Origin: Atherinomorus stipes
Lineage: Eukaryota; Chordata; Actinopteri; Atheriniformes; Atherinidae
Direction: 5' to 3'
DNA: 64,000 bases
Assembly (NCBI GenBank): GCA_023101725.1
Contig: JALJCO010003044.1
Location: forward strand, 42,851-106,850
In this document: one piece after another, positions 55,891 through 64,000 of the stretch
Position numbering within the stretch: position 1 is the stretch's first letter
How the letters are laid out: each line of letters begins with the position of its first letter
Translations under genes and position numbers: made by a program
The notes under the pieces: generated by a model
What the model was told of the DNA's origin: nothing
Databases searched by the model: none
What the model saw: only the letters and a program-made list of their open reading frames with translations

Positions 55891-57009
55891 GAAAAGGGCT
55901 CGAACTAGCCTCGGCTAGTTACCATGGTAACAGACTCTCTGAAACTAAACTGGTCGGGAGCAGATTAATGTCGAGAAACCTTGAGTGTCTTGCTGTCTCT
56001 GCCCGCTTTCAGCCACACTCGCTATTTCATTTCCTCATTCATTCATTCAGTCAGCGGCGAGTTTTGGCTGCTGCCGTCTCTAAAAACCACAATAAAAAAC
56101 AAATCTGGGTCAGCAGGTTATAGATATGCCCTTTCGATAAGGATTTCATGGATGAAGATGCAACATGACTGCGCAGAGTTAAACATTCGTCGGGAGATCA
56201 TTATCAGACTGCGGATGAATGTTTTTTAAATTCCCGACAGTTGTCATTTCTGGCGTTACAGTTTCACTTCACAGTCAGTTATCTACATACACAAGCTGAT
56301 CCGTCCGTACATCTGTATTATAACCCACCATATGTGACAGTTGGAGGTCTTGTCTCTCTTTTTCAGAGAGATAACTTGCCCTGACATTTGTATTTGGTAA
56401 CTGTCTTAGGCAATGTGGGCAGAGTTCTTGTCTGTCATTTGGTAAACCAGGGTTCAACTTCTCATTGTTTTTTTGTTTGTTTGTTTTTTCAAATTGCCAC
56501 ACTTTGTCCTGCTTTCCCTTCAAAACAGGCATTGTTTATTGCTCGTTTTTTCACAAATAGATTTTTTTTTTATTGGAGATGCGGGGCATTTGACCAACGC
56601 GTTGGTTATTTTATCTTACATTGCCGACAAGAGGGCTTCTCCCCTTTGGGGTTGCACCTAAATTAAATAAATAAAAAGGCTGTGGTGGCAGTACAGAGGT
56701 TGATTTCCCAGGTAGGAGGCAGGTGCACAAACCATTCAACCAAACACACACTGACACACAACACCACTTGGAATCATACTGACAGGTTCCTGGACCGTCA
56801 GGCTGCCATTAACCAGTTTTACCCTATGATGTCAATCTGATTGTACATGACCGCATTTAAACTGAAATTTTCTCCACGCCGTCTCTCTTTTGCAGCAACA
56901 GTTCAAACCTGCCATATGAGGCTTTAGAAGTTCTCATTCCTTTCAATGATGACCGCAGCCCCTCCTTCGCGTCCACGTTGTCATGGTGACTTGTTGATTC
57001 AGGGCTCCA
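55891..57009. other. Mixed repeat remnants, no gene seen
   Basis: Includes GTTACCATGGTAACAGACTC near 55,918 (with a GTTACCATGGTAAC palindrome). An acceptor-like TTTTGCAG/CAACAG near 56,896 precedes GC-richer sequence to 57,000, which may be an old transposon exon. Unidentified. Confidence 0.35.
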
Positions 57010-57200
57010 TTGATGCTGGCTTTTTAACCCTGTGGTGCATGTGCAAAACCCCAGGTTAAACTACCCTGAGTTGATTAAACCAACTCAAATCTGCTGTTCT
57101 GAAACCAGAAACCCAGAGTTTTCTAACTCAGAGTAGATCAGCTTTGAGTTCAGGGTTTTACTCAGAGTTTGTTAAACCTGCTTTGTGAAACGGGCCTCTG
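57010..57200. mobile_element. Harbinger-like right end with inverted motifs
   Basis: CCAGGTTAAACTACCCTGAG...CTCAGAGTTTGTTAAACCTG folds on itself. It ends GTGAAACGGGCCTCTGGG, like the GGCCCGTTTCA terminus of a fish Harbinger-type repeat. The left end was not located. Confidence 0.5.
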
Positions 57201-59640
57201 GGAATGCCTTGGGATCCACCTAAATGAGCTGTCAGCTGTGGCCAGGGAGAGGAAAGTCCAGTCTTCCTTGCTTAGGCAACTGCCCCCGCAACCCAACCCC
57301 AGACAAGCAGAAGAAGACGCAATAAATTAATAAATCAACTATTCATAATGATACTCAAATTAGGTCATAATGCATATTTATTTATGTAAACTATGCATAA
57401 GATGCAAAAAAAAAAAAAAATCACAATTTTAAGGCCACAATGCTAGCTAAGGATGCACTTTTAGGACTATACTTTATCATATGATCTATCTATGAAATAC
57501 ATTCCTAAGTCTTTCTTATGAATATTTAATTTTTATTTCTTCATTAATTTATTTATCTGATTAATTAGATTAATTATAAATTATTTATTAATTCACCCAT
57601 TTTAAATTATTATTAACAATCATTTAATTGCACAATTGAATAATTATCAATTAATTGTAGTTAATATAGTTGATAGTTGATTTATTCATGATTTACTTTT
57701 TAAAATTTCATTTATAAATCAGTTTAATTTTAATCAAAGTACAGTATTTATACATTTATGTATGTAAGTGTTGATTTATATGATTTCATTTTTTAATTTA
57801 TATATCTTATTTAGTATTTTTATTCCGCTCATAAATATCTAATCAGGCATAATATAAAGGGAGCAGGGTTTTTCTAATCAAGATGTTTTAAAGGCTGTAC
57901 AGACTGGAGGAAGCCTTTCAGTCCACTGACTGGATGTGCAGTCACAGTTACTGCATTTTGGTATTTATTACATCCAAGACAAAGAAGATTTCAACATGGA
58001 GACATCAGCTTAAACGGTGATCCATTTTTTGTGTGGCCACTGGACTTGATCTTTTAGGATCAGTGACATTTACAAAGGGAAGGGAAGAATAACATTCTCC
58101 GGCCAAGATGGTGACAGTGGATGAGCAGAATTTGAAGGTGGTCAATATCTCTGATGTGTATAAAGCTGTTGTTGCTCTTATTGCCAGACAGCTACTGTAC
58201 ATTTCTTCTCCTTTGCAGCCTCCCTGTTGGCAGACTATTTGCCAGTAAAGAGGGCAAGATTAAATGATGGACGGGGGGTGGATCTTTTAATCCAACCTGA
58301 TATCCTTTTAGTCTTCAACCAGGATGCCATAGAGATATTAATGCTTACAGTACAATGTTGAAAATCCCCAACAGTGAGTTTACTTTGAAGTTTTTTGTGG
58401 TCTTGGTCTCTCCATCCTTTTCCTTTCCTTTAAGGCAAGACTTAAAACTGCCTCCCATCCTAATAAAATATTCTGACTGAGGCACATGTTGGCATTTCCA
58501 ATTTTTGGCTTTAAAACAGTATTAAACAAACTGCAATCTTGAAGAAGAGGAACCAAATGTGGTTTTCATTCTCACTGACTTCATTCAGTGATTGGGGACC
58601 CATTTAATGTGGTTCATTACAAACAGTGACGGCTGGAAGAGAGGAAGTATTGGGAAACTTTACTCTGGAACAACAGTAGTTTACCAAACCCTCTTGTCTG
58701 TTTAGAATTGAATCAGCAAGCAGCTGTTCCCGTGTTGAGTGAGTTCTCTTCAACAGACCGTGGTTGTTTTGTATGCCCGCTGCAACGTGCCAGGCAACGT
58801 TTGGCTGAACTCTGTGCTGCTAACCCTCTGCCACGCATGTGTCTTTGATTCATATGTAAGGCTTGAATAGCAACATCTTCTTGACAACGCAGATGTTGGT
58901 CATTAATAGCATATGTTTGTCATCTTCTTTTTTCATTCTGTATCCTAATAGCTCTCGAACTACCTTTTTTTTTTATCACTTACGTTTCCTGAGTTTCTTG
59001 GAGGCACATCTGAGAAAGATTGATGATTTAGTGCCTTGTTTGAATAAAGCTCACACGAAGAGTTGGGTATAATGTTGTCCTTGTGTGAAGTTAAGCCTCT
59101 CAGTGATGATTGAAGCTCATATCACAAATGGTTGATTCTTTTCTTTTTGTTTAGCTTTTGCTTTAAGAATTAATGAAAAGAAAGGTTCAGATAGATGTTC
59201 TTATCGATGCAACCTTGAAGTTGCCTGAGAGATTGTTTATCTGATTGACTGGTCTTCTTTTCCTTACCTATTTGTTAATATCACAGATAACACACAGGAT
59301 ATTTAGGAAGTTTATATTTGCTCATCCAACATTTGGTAGTTTGAGTGTCTCCATAGGTGAAAGATATTCGAAATAGAATTGGTTCATATTTTTCCTTTAA
59401 TACTTAACCCTTTACTTGTGTTTTTTGGAATACTTGGAGAAGAAATGGTTACTTAGCAGTAGTTACAAGTTCAAAATAAAGGAACCATAATGTAGAAGAG
59501 ACCACAATCAAGCAGAAATGTTTAAAAAGAACTTTAATACAACAAAAATAATGAAGAATGGGGCCTTAGCCAAAAGAAACAAAAGATGGGAGCAGACCAC
59601 AAACCAGCCATTCAATGGGCCACAGGATCAGAGGCCTATA
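57201..59640. other. AT-rich stretch, no gene seen
   Basis: 57,330-57,840 is very AT-rich (AATTAATTTATT-type), with a poly-A run at about 57,405. 58,090-58,200 can be read as an open stretch starting MVTVDEQNLKVVNIS, but I recognise no family. No gene supported. Confidence 0.45.
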
Positions 59641-59775
59641 CTATGAAGCACAATTAACATACCCAGGATATCTCTCTGTTACGTGGATTGACTTATCCAG
59701 AGATTTGCAATCCTGATAAATGGTACAACGAAGCTAGTTATCAACTTGGCAAGTCAACTCAGGGTTTTCCAATCT
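59640..59775. repeat. Palindromic repeat fragment
   Basis: CTATACTATGAAGCACAATT and AATGGTACAACGAAGCTAGT resemble the inner parts of a fish DNA-transposon repeat (CTACGAAGC motifs). Boundaries not clear. Confidence 0.4.
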
Positions 59776-60205
59776 TGACCAGTGCGCACTTGCATAGAAG
59801 GACCCAATCTAAATTCTCCCTCTTAGCCCTTCCTTTTAGCCCTTCCCCTCTATTGACATGTAGGGGTGTCTCAATCCTGTTAGGACAGAGGGGTAGGGGT
59901 AAGTGGTAGGTGTTTAAACCCCTTCAGAGGAAAGGTTTTCCAGTGCACACTTACAACGAAAGGGTATGACAATCACTAGCAAGATGGTTGCTTATGGAAT
60001 GATAGGAGTGCCACAATAAAGAATAAATCTGAAAAAGAATAAGAAAATAAATGAGCGAATATATAGACAAATACCTAAAACAAATAAAATATTTTTGTAT
60101 TTTTTAATTATTTATTTTCACTTAATAACATTATTGTTCATTTTATTTAATTAATTTTCATTTATTTTTCCTTATTAATTTTTATATTTATTTCCTTATT
60201 CATTT

Positions 60206-60569
60206 TTGTATATATATCCTTATTTATTTACCTATATATTTTCTTATTCTTTCACTCATTTATTTCCCTGTTTATTTCAACATATATTTTCGTTTTTATT
60301 AACTTATATATATCCATATTCATTTCCCTATATATATCCTTATTCATTTATTTATATATATCCTTATTCATTTACTCATATATATCCTTATTTATTTACT
60401 TATATATTTCCTCATTTTTTTCCCTTTAACTATCCCTATTTATTTCCATATATATTCCCCTATTTATTTCCCTATATTTATTCTCATTTGTTTCCCTTTA
60501 AATATCGTTATTCGTCTCTCTTTATATTCCCCTATTTATTTCCGTATTTATATCCTTATTTATTTCCTT
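60206..60569 (+). repeat. 24-bp minisatellite
   Basis: About 15 copies of a TATATCCTTATTTATTTAC-type unit. Because 24 is a multiple of three, one frame (60,206-60,625) stays open and reads as a tandem octapeptide of the form TYIYPYLF. I regard this as a consequence of the repeat and not as a gene. Confidence 0.8.
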
Positions 60570-60596
60570 GCGTCCGAGCTGTCAGTCATGTGCTTT

Positions 60597-60606
60597 GGGG
60601 CGGGGC
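60597..60606 (+). promoter_or_regulatory. GC box in palindrome arm
   Basis: GGGGCGGGGC, an Sp1-type site, directly after the minisatellite; mirrored in the right arm near 63,393-63,402. It could drive transcription into the arm. Confidence 0.4.
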
Positions 60607-61809
60607 TTGTGTCCAAACTGGCTAGTCGATCCCAGCACGAGTGATGAGCTAACTCGACTCTGAACGGGGCTTCAGCATGAGCACACTGAACCGTCATTTG
60701 TATAACCACAACCGTGTACTGTAATCTTATTTTGAGACTATTTTAGACGAAAAGTGAGTATTATAATTGCTCAAGTGTTGCTCATGATGGACCTATGATG
60801 CCTCGTTAAAGATTTTGGTCCGACTTTGAGCTGCTGTCATGCACTTCCGGTTATGTTACGCCGCCAGCTGATGGTCGTCATGAACCTACAGTTTCATATC
60901 CACGTACAAATGACCTGATCTGTGTTTCCCATTTAAGTACCTAAGTTGCTGTAATGTGAGTCATGGGAGGTTTCCTGTTGATAATCTGTTTGTCTTACAT
61001 GAATAAAGCTTCCCAGGCTCTGGCTTATGACTGCATGTTACTGATCAAACATTAGGCTACACGGAGAACGCCGAAAAGGTCTCAACAAATTACCGTATAA
61101 CCACTGAAAATGACGCACAGATTGTAGCAGATACGGTATCAGCAGGGTTTTGTGGCTTAACTTTCCTGTTCAGAAATTCATCGTTGTTTGTGTCACGAAG
61201 CGGCACTTTCAGACCATACAGGGGCTTCTGTCAAGCGTGTATGTAAACCTCACGTTAACTAGAAGCCTACTCCGCGCCCTACTGTAAAAACTGGCCCTTG
61301 ATGAAGCAGAAATGCGCCACACGCACAATGCGTGCGCGTGCGTTGTCCATGAGAAATGGGCCTGGCCAGCCTTGTGCAGCGACAGTCATGTGAGGCCGGT
61401 TTTTCAAACAGGCTTGTTGGTTAGAGTGGAAGAACGCAGAGTAAATAAAAAACAGAACTTCAGTTTATTACTAAGTTTAAAGTTGACAAGAAAAGAGAGT
61501 TTGTCACATCTATGAAACTTGTAGTGACGTAAAACCTCGAAGAGTTTCACATCTCTACAGTATGACGCACAGTGGACGCGCATGTGGCACAGTGCCAACA
61601 GCTCCAGAGGAGCTGCAACACTTTTATGATGGGCGCACCGTGCACGAGAGGAAAAATAAAATGTAGTATTCATTCATTATGAAGGCCTGTATGTGCAATC
61701 GCGGACCGGCGCACGAGAGCAAAAGAAAATGTTTCAGCTCATTTTCACGTCAATTTATGGGGAGATGGCTCCGTGTTCTCTGGAGGCGAAACGGCACATG
61801 CTACTGAGA

Positions 61810-62196
61810 GTTTAATTTCGGCGCCCTTGTTAACAGACGGTGTTGGCCACATCAGGCGCTGTGTGGTGCGCCGCGGCGCGCAGCACCAAAATCAGCACGC
61901 GCCGTGGAGCGATCGTTTCGGCTTCTGTTCTATTTTCTGCGCGAGCCGTGGCCAAATTTGTCAAGCCAGGCAGGAAAATAAACAGGAACAGGAGGCAGAT
62001 TTATCAAAATAAACTCATTTTCAAAGTAAAAACACCTAGATGAGCTTTGCAGAAAGTCACATGAAGCTCTTTGAGCTGCTGGAAGCAGCGGGCGTGAATA
62101 AAAAGTAAAAAATACAGCACGGGTCAGGACGTTTATTCACATGTGTGTTCTCCAGCCTCTCTTCTCATTCCCCCACACTGTTGGTGACAACAGCTT
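61810..62196. other. Palindrome spacer
   Basis: 387 bp of unique sequence between the arms. The first part is GC-rich (GTGCGCCGCGGCGCGCAGCA, about 61,865-61,884), the second AT-richer. The frames 61,773-62,012 and 61,840-62,043 overlap it without recognisable products. Confidence 0.8.
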
Positions 62197-64000
62197 TCTC
62201 AGTAGCATGTGCCGTTTCGCCTCCAGAGAACACGGAGCCATCTCCCCATAAATTGACGTGAAAATGAGCTGAAACATTTTCTTTTGCTCTCGTGCGCCGG
62301 TCCGCGATTGCACATACAGGCCTTCATAATGAATGAATACTACATTTTATTTTTCCTCTCGTGCATGGTGCGCCCATCATAAAAGTGTTGCAGCTCCTCT
62401 GGAGCTGTTGGCACTGTGCCACATGCGCGTCCACTGTGCGTCATACTGTAGGCCTAGAGATGTGAAACTCTTCGAGGTTTTACATCACTACAAGTTTCAT
62501 AGATGTGACAAACTCTCTTTTCTTGTCAACTTTAAACTTAGTAATAAACTGAAGTTCTGTTTTTTATTTACTCTGCGTTCTTCCACTCTAACCAACAAGC
62601 CTGTTTGAAAAACCGGCCTCACATGACTGTCGCTGCACAAGGCTGGCCAGGCCCATTTCTCATGGACAACGCACGCGCACGCATTGTGCGTGTGGCGCAT
62701 TTATGCTTCATCAAGGGCCAGTTTTTACAGTAGGGCGCGGAGTAGGCTTCTAGTTAACGTGAGGTTTTCATACACGCTTGACAGAAGCCCCTGTATGGTC
62801 TAAAAGTGCCGCTTCGTGACACAAAAGGCGATGAATTTCTGAACAGGAAAGTTAAGCCACAAAACCCTGCTGATACCGTATCTGCTACAATCTGTGCGTC
62901 ATTTTCAGTGGTTATACGGTAATTTGTTGAGACCTTTTCGGCGTTCTCCGTGTAGCCTAATGTTTGATCAGTAACATGCAGTCATAAGCCAGAGCCTGGG
63001 AAGCTTTATTCATGTAAGACAAACAGATTATCAACAGAAAACCTCCCATGACTCACATTACAGCAACTTAGGTACATAAATGGGAAACACAGATCAGGTC
63101 ATTTGTACGTGGATTTGAAACTGTAGGTTCATAACGACCATCAGCTGGCGGCGTAACATAACCGGAAGTGCATTACAGCAGCTCAAAGTCGGACCAAAAT
63201 CTTTAACGAGGCATCATAGGTCCATCATGAGCAACACTTGAGCAATTATAATACTCACTTTTCGTCTAAAATAGTCTCAAAATAAGATTACAGTACACGG
63301 TTGTGGTTATACAAATGACGGTTCAGTGTGCACATGCATCGAGTTAGCTCATCACTCGTGCTGGGATCGACTCGCCAGCTTGGACACAAGCCCCGCCCCA
63401 AAGCACATGACTGACAGCTCGGACGCAAGGAAATAAATAAGGATATAAATACAGAAATAAATAGGGGAATATAAAGAGAGACGAATAACGATATTTAAAG
63501 GGAAACAAATGAGAATAAATATAGGGAAATAAATAGGGGAATATATATGGAAATAAATAGGGATAGTTAAAGGGAAAAAAATGAGAAAATATATAAGTAA
63601 ATAAATAAGGATATATATGAGTAAATGAATAAGGATATATATAAATAAATGAATAAGGATATATATAGGGAAATGAATATGGATATATATAAGTTAATAA
63701 AAACGAAAATATATGTTGAAATAAACAGGGAAATAAATGAGTGAAAGAATAAGAAAATATATAGGTAAATAAATAAGGATATATATACAAAAATGAATAA
63801 GGAAATAAATATAAAAATTAATAAGGAAAAATAAATGAAAATTAATTAAATAATATGAATAATAATGTTATTAAGTGAAAATAAATAATTAAAAATACAA
63901 AAATATTTTATTTGTTTTAGGTATTTGTCTATATATTCGCTCATTTATTTTCTTATTCTTTTTCAGATTTATTCTTTATTGTGGCACTCCTATCATTCCA
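62197..64000. repeat. Giant palindrome, right arm (to window end)
   Basis: Inverse of 59,995-61,809. It runs into the last base, so the true arm may be longer. The mirrored minisatellite occupies about 63,421-63,790. Confidence 0.9.
63421..63790 (-). repeat. 24-bp minisatellite, mirrored copy
   Basis: Inverse copy of 60,206-60,569 with a few substitutions. The minus-strand frame 63,344-63,790 repeats the same octapeptide pattern. Confidence 0.8.

Larger units (their letters stand above)
59995..61809. repeat. Giant palindrome, left arm
   Basis: From TGGAATGATAGGAGTGCCAC at 59,995 to GCACATGCTACTGAGA at 61,809, this is the inverse of 62,197-64,000, nearly identical throughout. It differs by substitutions and an indel: near 60,650-60,680 this arm has about 17 extra bases. 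The arm contains a 24-bp minisatellite, a GC box and GC-rich stretches near 61,310-61,400. Nothing in it matches a transposase I know. Confidence 0.9.

Noticed and set aside
60206..60625. Octapeptide-repeat protein as a real gene
   Set aside because: The 24-bp minisatellite explains the open frame. There is no signal peptide, splice site or homologue that I recognise.
62333..62700. Mirrored frames shared by both palindrome arms (91 and 67 codons) as conserved genes
   Set aside because: Their repetition follows from the palindrome. No domain recognised, and the two frames overlap on opposite strands.
1..64000. CRISPR array, operon or endogenous retrovirus
   Set aside because: No regularly spaced direct repeats with unique spacers, no bacterial-type gene packing, and no paired LTRs or gag/pol-like frames were seen.

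Overview
This window looks like teleost fish nuclear DNA, probably gene-poor intergenic or accessory sequence. It is AT-rich and lacks long open frames. It carries short CA/GT microsatellites, relics of L2-type and other non-LTR retrotransposons, and many small DNA transposons with sharp inverted ends and target-site duplications of the sizes expected for hAT (8 bp), Tc1/mariner (TA), PIF/Harbinger (TAA/TTA) and piggyBac/Kolobok (TTAA). I see no intact host gene, rRNA, functional tRNA, CRISPR array, bacterial operon or retroviral gene. Family assignments rest on termini, duplications and remembered family sequence; no database search was possible.

Layout. 1-5 kb: two small MITEs, a rearranged repeat with a 26-bp perfect stem, and a 950-bp nested palindrome flanked by a 19-bp direct repeat. 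5-10 kb: mostly featureless, then a 589-bp element with an exact 9-bp duplication and a 513-bp Harbinger-like element beside a tRNA-like relic. 11-16 kb: a 1.4-kb inverted-repeat element, a snapback repeat enclosing a LINE tail, and two L2 fragments. 17-19 kb: a GC-rich MITE and a 1.85-kb hAT element with exact 8-bp duplication that holds a 59-bp tandem array. 19.7-22.4 kb: a dispersed repeat split by a palindromic TTAA element. 25-26.5 kb: a 1.4-kb hAT element containing SINE sequence. 29-34 kb: telomere-like repeats, a TTAA element and a Harbinger-like element.

35.6-42.6 kb is the most gene-like part. A dispersed repeat is split by a hAT element with exact 8-bp duplication and then by about 5.07 kb bounded by CACTGT...ACAGTG. 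That interval holds a promoter-like cluster (CRE and two NRF1-like sites) and five exon-like blocks with GT-AG borders. The exons encode a decayed protein resembling the multicopy teleost SAMD3-like proteins. It is followed by an L2 reverse-transcriptase relic on the minus strand and a 540-bp C-rich strand-asymmetric tract.

46.8-51.0 kb is a 4.2-kb element with about 0.6-kb inverted arms and an 8-bp duplication. Its interior contains a hAT MITE, a 1-kb purine-rich tract and a CA microsatellite. 53-57 kb has a hAT MITE, a Tc1 MITE, the second copy of the TTAA family and a LINE C-terminal fragment. From 59,995 to the window end is a palindrome with 1.8-kb arms around a 387-bp spacer. Each arm carries a 24-bp minisatellite. 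The transposable elements form nested layers (element in element in repeat), so their relative ages can be read from the order of interruption.
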